64,000 nucleotides of DNA from Kuafuiihalomonas sp964473255 (GTDB lineage Bacteria > Myxococcota > Kuafuiibacteriia > Kuafuiibacteriales > Kuafuiibacteriaceae). The stretch spans positions 25,929-89,928 of the forward strand of contig CAYYOT010000012.1 in assembly GCA_964473255.1 (NCBI GenBank), in the 5' to 3' direction. Position 1 is the first letter of the stretch. Each line of letters opens with the position of its first letter. Of the stretch, positions 32,096 through 40,356 are shown piece after piece. Both the position numbers and the translations under genes were made by a program. Under the pieces are notes generated by a model. It was not told the DNA's origin, did no database searches, and was given only the letters and a program-made list of their open reading frames with translations.

Positions 32096-34449
32096 TCGCT
32101 CAAGACATCGGCGAACTCGGCCTCCAGGGCCTGCGCCTGCTCCTGATACTCGCGGATTTTCGTGTCGACGCGCTCGGTCTCGGCCTGCTTGCGAGCCCAG
32201 GCGACGTCGATCAGCCCGACGTCCGCTCGCAGCAAGAGTTCGCCAAGCTCCGAATCGACGTTTCGTAAGGTCACGTCCGCCACCGGATCCAGCACGGCCT
32301 GTGCCGCGCCGCTCACCTGGGCGTACCTCGCTTCGAGCTCCTGAAGCTGAACCGACTCTCGAGCCAGCAGCTGCTGGAGCTCGACGACCCGATCGCGGAT
32401 CTGGCCGTCGATCCGGGCATCCAGCGCGTCCACCTCCCGCTGGATCGTCATGAGCTGCTGTCTCTGCTGGTCGTACCGAGTCACGAGCCCCAGCACTTCG
32501 GTGGCCACCGAGCCTCGAGCCTCTCGCAGTACGCCGAGCTCCTGGTCACGAAGTTCCTCGTACTGCGCCCTGAGCCGGGCGATCTGGAGAACGGTCGCGT
32601 TCGACTGAGCCAGGGCCCGCTGCCGCCGAAGCTGGGTGAGAACCTGGTCGAGCTGCTCTTCCAGCCGGGCGATGTTCTGCTGGCTCCTTTGAATTCGCGC
32701 CTCCATCACCTTCTGCTCCTCGTCGGAGAGCGTGTCTCGGTTGCGCGACAGCCACGATCGGACCGCCACGAGCTGGGCCCGCATCCCCGAGATCTTATAG
32801 GTGAGCTGGTAGGCCCGTAGGTCGGCCTTTTCGAACACCTCTCCCACCTCTTGGCGGCGACCCTCGACCTCGTCCGTGGTCTCGGGAAGCTGCCGAATCT
32901 CTGCGGCGACCCGCTTCAGCTCCGCATGGATCCGGTCGGCTTCGGCTTGCCGGTCCGCGGCGAGCACCTCTCGCGTCAAGCCGCGCTCCATCTCGAGGAG
33001 CGCGAGGTCGGCCGTGAGAACCCGGGCGCGCAGGGAGACCATCTGATCTCGAGGCCCTACCAGCCCGGGAAACATTCGATACTTCTGCTCGCCGGCCAGG
33101 GCCTCTCCCAGAAGCTCGACGAGTTCCCGGCTCTCCGCGAGATTCTTCCGCGACCGCACGAGATCGCTCTCGATGCGGACGGCTCGAGTCAGACCTTCCT
33201 GCTCGAGCGCATACTCCACGGCGATCTCGGGCAGGTCGCCCGGACGCTCTTGCCGCTCGAGCTCACTCGCTACGAGCGCATCGAAGAAAGCGTCCGTATC
33301 CGCGGACCGACGCAGGAACGAACGTAGCTCACCTTGGGCCTGCCCGTACCGATCGATGATGCTCTCGAAGGTCTGGTAGGCCGTCTCCGGAGCGCCCAGG
33401 CGAATCTGGAGGTTGCCTTGAAGGATCCGGGCGTCGGGGTACAGCGTCGGGGAGGGTACCGTAGCCATGAGAAGCTCGGTGGCATCCAGGGCACGCTCGT
33501 ACTCTCGACGCTCGACTCCGGGATCCGACGCCTGATTGGCGGCCCGAACGTGGGTCCAGGCCTTCTCGTACAGCATCTGCGAGTAGAGCGCCGAAGACGG
33601 CTGCAAGTGCCCGTAGGCTTCGTCGCTCGCCTCGATGTGGCCGAGCTCCTGGTGGAGGCGTCCGAGCGACAGCCAGGCGAGCTCGCGCAGGGGACGCGTC
33701 TCGTCATCGGTCGGATCGAGCAGGTCGAGGACCTGACGGAACTCACCGATGGCGGCGGGATAGTTGTTCATGCGAACGAGGGTGACGCCGGCGTAGTAGC
33801 GGGCCCGCGGCCCCTGTTTCGAGGTGCCCGACACCCGGCGAAACGTCTCGAGAGCCTCGGGCAGGCGAGTCGAGTCCGTCCGAGCCGCGGCGAACAGCGC
33901 CTTTCCGTACGCATACTCGAGTTCGGGCCGGGCCTGGATGACCCCGGCCGGGAGGTAGCCCAGCACCCGGTCGAGATCATCGAAACGCCCATCCTTGGCC
34001 ACGAGCTCGAGCAACCCCTCGACGACCTCGTCCAGCCGGTTTCCGGTCGAACGCGGCGCGACCTCTTCGTAGTAGCGCCAAGCGGCTCGATCGTTACCGG
34101 AGAGCCGCAGCGCTTCCGCGAGCTTGAAAACGGCCTCGTCGCGTCGGGGGTGCGTGCGCAGGGCCGGGTCTTCAACGACATCGATCAGAAGGATCGCCGC
34201 TCGAAGATAGTCCCCGACGATGAACTGCACCTCGGCATCCCCCAACCGAGCGTCCATGCGGCTCACGCCCTGCTGGGCACTGATGTGGGCGCTCTGCGAA
34301 GCCCGCTCCAGATCCACGCGCATCTGTCCGATGCGGCGATCGACATCGTCGGCGAGGCTCCGGCCCGCCTTGGTATCCGAAGCGCTCGCCCGGACGCTCG
34401 TCGCCAGAGCGAGCGTCGCGGCGGCGGCGATGCAAGCCCTTCTCGTCAT
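32092..34449 (-). CDS. Exported TPR / coiled-coil protein
   Basis: 785 residues. The signal peptide (1-24, CIAAAATLALATSVRASA) is followed by TPR-like repeats to about residue 390 (EAVFKLAEALRLSGNDRAAWRYY, ARYYAGVTLVRMNNYPAAIGEF, LAWLSLGRLHQELGHIEASDEAY). The second half is a long coiled coil (QQNIARLEEQLDQVLTQL, IQREVDALDARIDGQIRD, VQLQELEARYAQVSGAAQ). The two halves suggest a periplasm-spanning rod with a docking head. ATGA overlaps join it to genes on both sides. It may correspond to a GltC-like role, but this is inference from context. Confidence 0.75.
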   Translation of the reverse strand: MTRRACIAAAATLALATSVRASASDTKAGRSLADDVDRRIGQMRVDLERASQSAHISAQQGVSRMDARLGDAEVQFIVGDYLRAAILLIDVVEDPALRTHPRRDEAVFKLAEALRLSGNDRAAWRYYEEVAPRSTGNRLDEVVEGLLELVAKDGRFDDLDRVLGYLPAGVIQARPELEYAYGKALFAAARTDSTRLPEALETFRRVSGTSKQGPRARYYAGVTLVRMNNYPAAIGEFRQVLDLLDPTDDETRPLRELAWLSLGRLHQELGHIEASDEAYGHLQPSSALYSQMLYEKAWTHVRAANQASDPGVERREYERALDATELLMATVPSPTLYPDARILQGNLQIRLGAPETAYQTFESIIDRYGQAQGELRSFLRRSADTDAFFDALVASELERQERPGDLPEIAVEYALEQEGLTRAVRIESDLVRSRKNLAESRELVELLGEALAGEQKYRMFPGLVGPRDQMVSLRARVLTADLALLEMERGLTREVLAADRQAEADRIHAELKRVAAEIRQLPETTDEVEGRRQEVGEVFEKADLRAYQLTYKISGMRAQLVAVRSWLSRNRDTLSDEEQKVMEARIQRSQQNIARLEEQLDQVLTQLRRQRALAQSNATVLQIARLRAQYEELRDQELGVLREARGSVATEVLGLVTRYDQQRQQLMTIQREVDALDARIDGQIRDRVVELQQLLARESVQLQELEARYAQVSGAAQAVLDPVADVTLRNVDSELGELLLRADVGLIDVAWARKQAETERVDTKIREYQEQAQALEAEFADVLSE

Positions 34450-35228
34450 GGCTGCGTGGAACCGGGTGCCTTCGTCTGATTTGCATCGACGGCTGAGTCG
34501 GTCGTCTCGGCCGCTTGCGCATCCTGCTTGACCTTCACGTCGTAGCGTACGGCCAAGCGCTCGGTCACGTCGGTCGTGAACCCACCCTTTTCGTAGGCGA
34601 CGACCTTGACCGTAGTCATCCGACCCTCTTCCGCAGTGAAGGCGAAGCTGCTCGGGATCCGGAACTTATAGGCCCGAAGATAGCTGAACACGCCGTAACC
34701 GCTGCCCTGGAAGTGCATCATCACCGAGAGGTTGTGATTGCCGGGTACGATGCTGCCGTTGAAGAGTTCGATCTCCCGCTGATTATCCAGGCTGCCGTCG
34801 GTGGCCGCCTTAGAAAACAGTGGCGACCCGTCCAGCGAGTAGTCGAGCCGAGTGAGGTTGAAGGCACTGCCCACATCGTTGACGTGCATGATTCGGGCAC
34901 GGGCTCCCGAGATCACGCCGTTCAAGACCGTCTCTCGGAGGATCAGCAGCCGAGCCTTGCTCCGAAAAACCTGCTCTTTGAGCTCGTTCACGCGCTCTTC
35001 CAGCCCCCGAAGCCGGATCGCCTGGTCGGTATCCTCGACGGCGGGACGCATGGGCTCCGAGGTAGCTTCGGCATCGGCGGCTTCTGCTCCATCGGTCTCG
35101 TCGCCGGCCTCGGCAGCCGCGGACTCGGACTCCGGCGGCGGCTGAGCATCGGATTCGGTCTGGGCAGAGGCCGGCACTGCGACGAGACACAGGGCGGCGA
35201 ACATCGGGACAGTGAAACGGATCGTCAC
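34446..35228 (-). CDS. Exported coiled-coil / beta-sandwich protein, first gene of the envelope operon
   Basis: 260 residues with GTG start. The signal peptide ends at PASA-Q (about 22). An acidic Glu/Ala-rich linker follows, then a short coiled coil (about 72-100, LRGLEERVNELKEQVFRSKA) and a beta-rich domain (NLTRLDYSLDGSPLF, GNHNLSVMMHFQGSGYGVFSYLRAYKF, interrupted loops). No lipoyl or catalytic motif is present. It leads an operon of six genes with mostly 4-bp overlaps, so it is probably a structural part of the same periplasmic complex. A TAGGGT -10 candidate lies about 50 bases upstream. Confidence 0.72.
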   Translation of the reverse strand: MTIRFTVPMFAALCLVAVPASAQTESDAQPPPESESAAAEAGDETDGAEAADAEATSEPMRPAVEDTDQAIRLRGLEERVNELKEQVFRSKARLLILRETVLNGVISGARARIMHVNDVGSAFNLTRLDYSLDGSPLFSKAATDGSLDNQREIELFNGSIVPGNHNLSVMMHFQGSGYGVFSYLRAYKFRIPSSFAFTAEEGRMTTVKVVAYEKGGFTTDVTERLAVRYDVKVKQDAQAAETTDSAVDANQTKAPGSTQP

Positions 35229-35276
35229 GGCACTACCTCGCCGGCCCCGAGGCGACCCCGAAGCACGGCCGCGCCA

Positions 35277-35305
35277 ACCCTAGCATCAAGCCGTCCTGTC
35301 CATAA
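35277..35305 (-). promoter_or_regulatory. Candidate promoter of the six-gene envelope operon
   Basis: On the minus strand TTATGG is followed by 17 bases and TAGGGT (35282-35277). The leader to the GTG at 35228 would be about 40 bases. The -10 has the same TAGGG form seen before rplC and folD. The -35 is weak. Confidence 0.3.
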
Positions 35306-35407
35306 CAGACCGGCCGGAAAAGGTGGTCCGGGGCTCGCGGCAACGGTCCAACGAAGCGGGTTCGATTGCCTTGCGACCACATCCGCCGTTCCGATACCAC
35401 CGGACCA

Positions 35408-35608
35408 ATGACCAGCGAAGTCCGTCGGCGCCACGACGAAGCCGTCCAAAAGGGTGATGCTGGTTACGAGGATCCGGAGACCGGTTTGTTCGTGCTCACA
35501 TCGGCGTTTCTGAAGCGCCGCGGCTACTGCTGCGGGCGTGGCTGTCGTCACTGCCCGTATGGTCCGGAGGAGCAGCGGCGGGCGGGGCGCCCCGGCTCGG
35601 AGAGCTAA
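35408..35608 (+). CDS. DUF5522-type Cys-rich small protein
   Basis: 66 residues from the ATG at 35408; an upstream in-frame ATG at 35366 is less likely. The core LFVLTSAFLKRRGYCCGRGCRHCPYG is quoted only by its key part CCGRGCRHCPYG: four Cys and a His close together form a small metal-binding-like motif typical of DUF5522. The function is unknown. Its last four bases overlap the end of the convergent regulator gene. Confidence 0.82.
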   Translation: MTSEVRRRHDEAVQKGDAGYEDPETGLFVLTSAFLKRRGYCCGRGCRHCPYGPEEQRRAGRPGSES

Positions 35609-36870
35609 CGGGCGGAGTCGACCAGGCGAATCGGGGTGCGCGGATCGATGCGATACCCACTACGGTCACCCACGATGGCGCCTCCAAAGCCCATCTTCCT
35701 CAGGGTCGAGATGGCAACCTTCAAGCGGTTCTTGGCCGACGAAACGGAAATGCGCTGATCGGGCCAGCCCGCAGCGAACAATTCGTCGCCGGGAATGGGC
35801 CGACCCGGGTGCTCGATCCGCTGTCGGGCGAGCTCGACCAGGAGCCTCCGCAAGACCGGACGACGCTCACAGCCGACCGTCGGCGAGTCGGGCGCTCGGA
35901 ACCAGGCGCCGTCGGCCGCGACCTCGACCACCCGCCCCGGCTGATGGTCCGCCGGTCGGGGGCGGCGGAGCTCATTGAGGGCTTGCGCGAGCAGGGCCCG
36001 CTGCACGTGGCGCTCGGGTCCCGCCCACAGACGCGCAGTCCCGGCGTCCCGGGCCAGAACCTTCGCCCGTTCGGCCCGCGTCTCCGCACCTGCGGTATCC
36101 CCGCGGTCGAGGGCCCAATGGGCCTCGCTCATGGAAACGAGGGCTTCGGCCAATTCGAGGAGCGGCAGCACGGCCCGCGAGCTCGTCACCCGGGCCGAAG
36201 CCAACCGACGTTGGGCTCGAGCCCCGTGAAACCAGCGGCCTTCCGCCGCAGCGCACAGAGCATCGAAGGCGACGGCCTCCTCGACTTCACGTTCGCGGAG
36301 GAGCGTCTGAATCGCGTGGTCCAGGTGGCTTATCGCCGCCGAGCCGTCGGGCCCGCAGCTTTGCACCCAACCGAGAAAGCCGCGGCACCGGGCTTCGAGC
36401 TTCGTCGACCCCTCGGGACCTCGGGCCCAACGGCACGCCGCGGCCAGGCGCGTCTCGGACAGGGCGCGGTCGCCCTGGATGAACGCGGCCAACCCCAGCC
36501 AGAGGAAGGCCTCGATGTCGATCGGATCGGCGACCCGGCCCTTCTCCGCCGTCGCCAGCGCGGCATGAAACAGGGGTCCCGCTTCAGCGGGGCGACCTCG
36601 GGCGAGACACACCTGGCCGAGGAGCACCACCGCAGACCGTAGGTCGGCCCCCGGCCGCTGACGAAGCGAAGAATGCGCCCAGCGGGCCAGCTTCTCGGCG
36701 CGGTGGAGCCGGCCGCGCCGCGCGGCGCGGTACCCGAGCTCGAGGGCCCGATGGGCCGCTTCGCTCGATGCGCGGTCGAGGTTCGCGGGGTGAGACCAGT
36801 TGGCCCCAGGCAGCGGGGTCAAAGCCCCGGCATCCCCCCATACGGAAACGGCTTCGGACCTGGTCACCAC
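35605..36870 (-). CDS. TPR-like / winged-helix putative transcriptional regulator
   Basis: About 421 residues from the GTG at 36870. The body is helical and Ala/Arg-rich, reading as degenerate TPRs (YRAARRGRLHRAEKLARWAHSS, VLLGQVCLARGRPAEAGPLF, AFLWLGLAAFIQGDRAL). The C-terminal 95 residues look like an OmpR-style winged helix (LRRLLVELARQRIEHPGRPI, SSAKNRLKVAISTLRKMGF, GDRSGYRIDP). It may be a one-component regulator without a usual sensor domain. A TTG at 36927 would overlap the TGA of the deoxyhypusine-synthase-like gene (TTGA) and add 19 residues; either start implies tight coupling with that gene. Confidence 0.7.
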   Translation of the reverse strand: MVTRSEAVSVWGDAGALTPLPGANWSHPANLDRASSEAAHRALELGYRAARRGRLHRAEKLARWAHSSLRQRPGADLRSAVVLLGQVCLARGRPAEAGPLFHAALATAEKGRVADPIDIEAFLWLGLAAFIQGDRALSETRLAAACRWARGPEGSTKLEARCRGFLGWVQSCGPDGSAAISHLDHAIQTLLREREVEEAVAFDALCAAAEGRWFHGARAQRRLASARVTSSRAVLPLLELAEALVSMSEAHWALDRGDTAGAETRAERAKVLARDAGTARLWAGPERHVQRALLAQALNELRRPRPADHQPGRVVEVAADGAWFRAPDSPTVGCERRPVLRRLLVELARQRIEHPGRPIPGDELFAAGWPDQRISVSSAKNRLKVAISTLRKMGFGGAIVGDRSGYRIDPRTPIRLVDSAR

Positions 36871-36923
36871 GGGGAGGTCTACCCGGAGGGAGGGCGTCTC
36901 GGGCCTGAAACTTTTTTTCCTGA

Positions 36924-37946
36924 TCAAACTGTCGCGGTCGCGACAGGACCGGCCGCCTGACCCGCCAGAAGATAGGCAAAAATCAGGGGGGCGACGATCG
37001 ACGCATCCGACTGGATCATGAACTTGGGCGTCCCGACGTCGAGCTTTCCCCACGTGATCTTTTCGTTGGGAAGGGCCCCTGAATAGCCACCGTAGCTCGC
37101 CGGAGCGTCGGAGATCTGAGCGAAGTAGCCCCAAAACGGCACGTCGTCGCGCTGGAGGTCCTGGATCAGGCACGGAACGGCGCAGATCGGAAAGTCCCCG
37201 GCGATGCCCCCCCCGATCTGGAAAAAGCCAACGCTGGGGAGCCCGCGCTTGGCCCCGTGGTTGTCGAGGTACCAGCGCATCAGATGCTCCATCTGCTCGG
37301 TCCCGGTCCGGACGCACGCGTGACCAGGGACCGCTCGGCGAAACACGGCGGCGGCGAAGAGGTTGCCGGTCGTGCTGTCCTCCCATCCCGGAGTGTAGAT
37401 CGGAATGCTCATGTCCCGGGCCGCGACCACCCAGCTTTCGACCGGGTCGCGGGCGAAGGCCTCGTGGACTCCAGGGCTCTCGAGAATGCGAAACAGGTAC
37501 TCCGACGGAAAGTGACTGCGACCTTCCCGTCCGGCGGCCGACCACGCGTCGATCAGGCGCTTCTCCAACTCGCGCATCACCGTCTCCGGAATGCACGTGT
37601 CGGTGACCCGGTTCATCCCGCGCTCGTACAGAGCCTTTTCGTCCTCCGCCGAGAGCGACATCCAGTCGGGCACGAACTCGTACTCGGGCCCGGCGAAGAG
37701 GTTGAAGAGGTCTTCCTCCAGATTGGCTCCCGTGCAGCTCACGGCGTGGACGTAACCGGTGCGGATCAGCGGAGCCAGCAGTCGTCCGAGTCGCGCCGTA
37801 CTCATCGCGCCGGCCAGCGTGACGAGCATCTTTCCCCCGGCGAGCACATGCTGCTCCCAGGCTCGCGCGGCGGCGACGACTTCCCGGCTATTGAAGTGCA
37901 GAAAATGGTCCTCCATGAAGGACCGTACGCCGTCCAGGTTGCGCAT
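36924..37946 (-). CDS. Deoxyhypusine synthase-like protein
   Basis: 340 residues. Family motifs: GGKMLVTLAGAMSTARLG, SCTGANLEEDLF, IYTPGWEDSTTGN, FFQIGGGIAGDFP, and the region around the catalytic Lys (KITWGKL, Lys301, corresponding to SWGKI of deoxyhypusine synthases). These enzymes transfer the aminobutyl group of spermidine. Bacteria lack eIF5A, so bacterial members act in polyamine chemistry such as homospermidine formation or modify an unknown target. The arginine decarboxylase speA lies 9 kb away. The gene is transcribed with the TPR-winged-helix regulator, whose start overlaps or nearly touches its stop. Confidence 0.88.
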   Translation of the reverse strand: MRNLDGVRSFMEDHFLHFNSREVVAAARAWEQHVLAGGKMLVTLAGAMSTARLGRLLAPLIRTGYVHAVSCTGANLEEDLFNLFAGPEYEFVPDWMSLSAEDEKALYERGMNRVTDTCIPETVMRELEKRLIDAWSAAGREGRSHFPSEYLFRILESPGVHEAFARDPVESWVVAARDMSIPIYTPGWEDSTTGNLFAAAVFRRAVPGHACVRTGTEQMEHLMRWYLDNHGAKRGLPSVGFFQIGGGIAGDFPICAVPCLIQDLQRDDVPFWGYFAQISDAPASYGGYSGALPNEKITWGKLDVGTPKFMIQSDASIVAPLIFAYLLAGQAAGPVATATV

Positions 37947-38049
37947 GGGCCAGCAGCGTGGCCTCTGGGACGACCGATATCAAGGCGCTGGGTCGAGTGC
38001 CTTTACCCACGTCTCAGGCCCGGAGTAGATGGGCGGCGGAGGCACGCCC

Positions 38050-38253
38050 ATGAGCGACCACGAACGACTGGCCGAGCTGGAGCTCCGCTACATGGAGCAG
38101 CAGGAGGTCCTGGAGGAGCTCGACCGCCAGCTCATGGAGGCGGACCGCACGATCTCCCTTCTCCGGCGTCGCCTCGAGCGACTGGAAACGACGAACGAGG
38201 AGCTGGTGCGAATCGTTTTGCCGCCTTCCAACGAAAAACCCCCCCACTACTGA
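38050..38253 (+). CDS. slyX: SlyX family protein
   Basis: 67 residues from the ATG at 38050; an ATG at 38029 would add seven residues. It is a single coiled coil (LAELELRYMEQQEVLEELDR, ISLLRRRLERLE) ending in PPHY, the characteristic SlyX C-terminus. The molecular role is unclear in all species. The stop overlaps the end of the convergent DUF1343 gene. It is divergent from the deoxyhypusine synthase-like gene with about 100 bases between. Confidence 0.88.
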   Translation: MSDHERLAELELRYMEQQEVLEELDRQLMEADRTISLLRRRLERLETTNEELVRIVLPPSNEKPPHY

Positions 38254-39416
38254 TCGGGATAGAGAAGCCATGCCTGCCGAGCTTCGGCAAAGGCGTCGAC
38301 CTCCTGATCGAGTCGAACCGCAATCTCGTCGAAGCTCACCCGCGCCTCGATCATCGAGCGTATCTCGTCGGTGCCGAAGAGCAGGTCGATGGCCAGCCGA
38401 TCGGACACGAACTCGTACGGTTCGGTCCTCCAGGCGAACGATGCTTCTCCCCCGACCGACCACAGGAGAGCGGCGGCCGAACGGACCGACCGGAAGCGGT
38501 CCCGGTCGACCACGTGCAGCTGGAGTCCTCGACATGTCTGCCCGCCGAACTTCTGGAACATGGGCTTGAACTCGGTCGGTCGGAGGCGCACGCCATCCGA
38601 GACCAAAGGTGTGGCCGCCCGTCGCCACGCCTCCGGATCGACCCACGGCGCTCCCACCAGCTCGAAGGGACGCGTCGTCCCGCGCCCTTCCGACATTTGC
38701 GTTCCTTCGAACAAGCACTGGCCCGGATAGACGGTCGCCGTATCCAAGGTGGGCATGTTGGGTGACGGCTGGACCCAGGGCACGCCGGTGTCGTCGAAGA
38801 AGCTCTGTCGCGACCAGCCCTCCATCCGCACCACTTCGAGCTCCAGATCCAGGCCGCGTTCATCTTTCGTCATCACCGCGAGCTCGCCGAGCGTCAGTCC
38901 GTGGCGGATGGGTACGGTGAGCTCGCCGACGAAGGATCGAAAGCGCTCGCTCAGGATGGGTCCCTCCAGGTCCGCCCCGCGCCCCCCCAGCGGATTCGGA
39001 CGATCCAGGATCACGACCGACACCGAAGCTCGGGCGGCCGCCTCCATGACGTAGGCCACGGTGGCGGCATACGTGTAGTAGCGAGCCCCGACGTCCTGGA
39101 GGTCCACGACGACAACGTCCAGGCCGGACAGATCGTCGGCCGAGGGTCTCAACGACGATTCGTCGTCCCCGTACAGGGAGAGGACCGCAGGTCCGCTCGA
39201 CCCCACGGGCTCCATGTCCTGGGCCACGCCCGAAAAGCCATGCTCGGGTCCCAGGAGCAACGGAACGTCGATACCAGCCGACAGGAGAAGGTCGAGTGCG
39301 TGATGAAGATGGGCGTCGACCGATGCCGCGTGGGCCAACAGACCCACCCGACGGCCTTTCAGTCGGGAAAACGACTCGCGGGCAAGGATGTCGAGACCAC
39401 AACGGACCTGAGCCAT
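38247..39416 (-). CDS. DUF1343 protein, NamZ-type exo-beta-N-acetylmuramidase
   Basis: 389 residues. Motifs of the family: GLDIL at the start, GRRVGLLAHAASVD, LLLGPEHGFSG, VDLQDVGARYYTYAATVAYVM, ILDRPNPLGG, GLTLGELA, and SPNMPTLDTATVYPGQCLFEG (key part NMPTLDTATVYPG). Characterised members (NamZ) release N-acetylmuramic acid from peptidoglycan fragments for recycling. No signal peptide is visible, so this one would act in the cytoplasm unless its start is misplaced. The ATG at 39416 is the only sensible start. Confidence 0.88.
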   Translation of the reverse strand: MAQVRCGLDILARESFSRLKGRRVGLLAHAASVDAHLHHALDLLLSAGIDVPLLLGPEHGFSGVAQDMEPVGSSGPAVLSLYGDDESSLRPSADDLSGLDVVVVDLQDVGARYYTYAATVAYVMEAAARASVSVVILDRPNPLGGRGADLEGPILSERFRSFVGELTVPIRHGLTLGELAVMTKDERGLDLELEVVRMEGWSRQSFFDDTGVPWVQPSPNMPTLDTATVYPGQCLFEGTQMSEGRGTTRPFELVGAPWVDPEAWRRAATPLVSDGVRLRPTEFKPMFQKFGGQTCRGLQLHVVDRDRFRSVRSAAALLWSVGGEASFAWRTEPYEFVSDRLAIDLLFGTDEIRSMIEARVSFDEIAVRLDQEVDAFAEARQAWLLYPDQ

Positions 39417-39453
39417 GGAAGAGAGGTATCGGTCGACGGCGCCTCCATCAAGA

Positions 39454-39483
39454 TTGACCGAGGCCGGCGTCGCTCGCTAGGGC
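39454..39483 (+). promoter_or_regulatory. Candidate folD promoter
   Basis: TTGACC at 39454-39459, an 18-base spacer, and TAGGGC at 39478-39483. Transcription would begin close to the ATG at 39490, so the message may be leaderless. Confidence 0.4.
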
Positions 39484-39489
39484 GGCTCC

Positions 39490-40356
39490 ATGGCGCGAGC
39501 CAGCATCATCGACGGCAAAGGCATCGCGGCAAAGGTTCGCTCGGAAGTGAAGGCCCAGGTGGCGGACCTGGAGCCGAGGTTCGGCATCACCCCCCACCTG
39601 GCCGTGGTGCTGGCGAGCGACGATGGAGCCAGTGCGATCTACGTCCGCAACAAAGGCAAGGCGGCCGCTGAGGTCGGTATACGCTCGACCCAGCATACCT
39701 TGGATCCGGCCACGAGTGCCGAGGAGCTACTGCTCCTGATCGACCGGCTCAACGCCGACGACGACGTCGACGGGATCCTGGTCCAGCTTCCCTTGCCCGG
39801 GCAGCACGACACCGAAACGGTCATTCAACGGATCCGGGCGGACAAGGACGTCGATGGCCTACATCCCATCAACGCAGGTCGCCTCAGCCGCGGGGACGAG
39901 TCGTCCGCCCTCGTTCCCTGCACGCCGCGCGGGAGCATACGCCTCCTGGAGGAGGCCGACACCGAGATCAGCGGGGCGCGGGCCGTCGTCGTCGGACGCT
40001 CGCGACTCGTCGGCCGACCGATGGCCGATCTCTTGGTGAACCGGCACGCCACGATCACGATCTGCCACAGCCGCACCCGGGACCTCCCGGACCGGGTTCG
40101 CGAAGCCGACATCGTCATCGCGGCTCTCGGACGGGCCGAGTTCATCAAGGGGAGCTGGCTGAAGTTCGGAGCGACCGTCATCGACGTGGGCATCAACCGG
40201 AACGACGCGGGAAAGCTGGTGGGAGACGTCGCATTCGTTCCCGCCCTCGAGCGGGCGCGAGCCATCACGCCTGTGCCCAAGGGTGTGGGGCCCATGACGA
40301 TCGCCTACCTCCTGAAGAACACCGTGGTCGCCTTCGAACGACGGAGATCCGCATGA
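39490..40356 (+). CDS. folD: Bifunctional methylenetetrahydrofolate dehydrogenase/cyclohydrolase
   Basis: 288 residues, normal size. Motifs: YVRNKGKAAAEVG with the catalytic Lys, DDVDGILVQLPLPGQ, DVDGLHPINAGRL, VVVGRSRLVGRPMADLL (NADP site) and PKGVGPMTIAYLL. It interconverts methylene-, methenyl- and formyl-tetrahydrofolate. It overlaps gcvT by 4 bases (ATGA at 40353-40356), joining one-carbon supply with glycine cleavage. Confidence 0.96.
   Translation: MARASIIDGKGIAAKVRSEVKAQVADLEPRFGITPHLAVVLASDDGASAIYVRNKGKAAAEVGIRSTQHTLDPATSAEELLLLIDRLNADDDVDGILVQLPLPGQHDTETVIQRIRADKDVDGLHPINAGRLSRGDESSALVPCTPRGSIRLLEEADTEISGARAVVVGRSRLVGRPMADLLVNRHATITICHSRTRDLPDRVREADIVIAALGRAEFIKGSWLKFGATVIDVGINRNDAGKLVGDVAFVPALERARAITPVPKGVGPMTIAYLLKNTVVAFERRRSA

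Noticed and set aside
35340..35370. tRNA-like TpsiC arm (GGGTTCGATTGCC)
   Set aside because: No matching acceptor, D or anticodon arms around it.
36871..37596. N-terminal extension of the regulator frame
   Set aside because: It overlaps the deoxyhypusine-synthase-like gene over its whole length and has shadow composition.
40280..40353. Glycine riboswitch before gcvT
   Set aside because: gcvT overlaps folD by 4 bases, leaving no leader; the folD upstream gap is too short for a tandem glycine aptamer.
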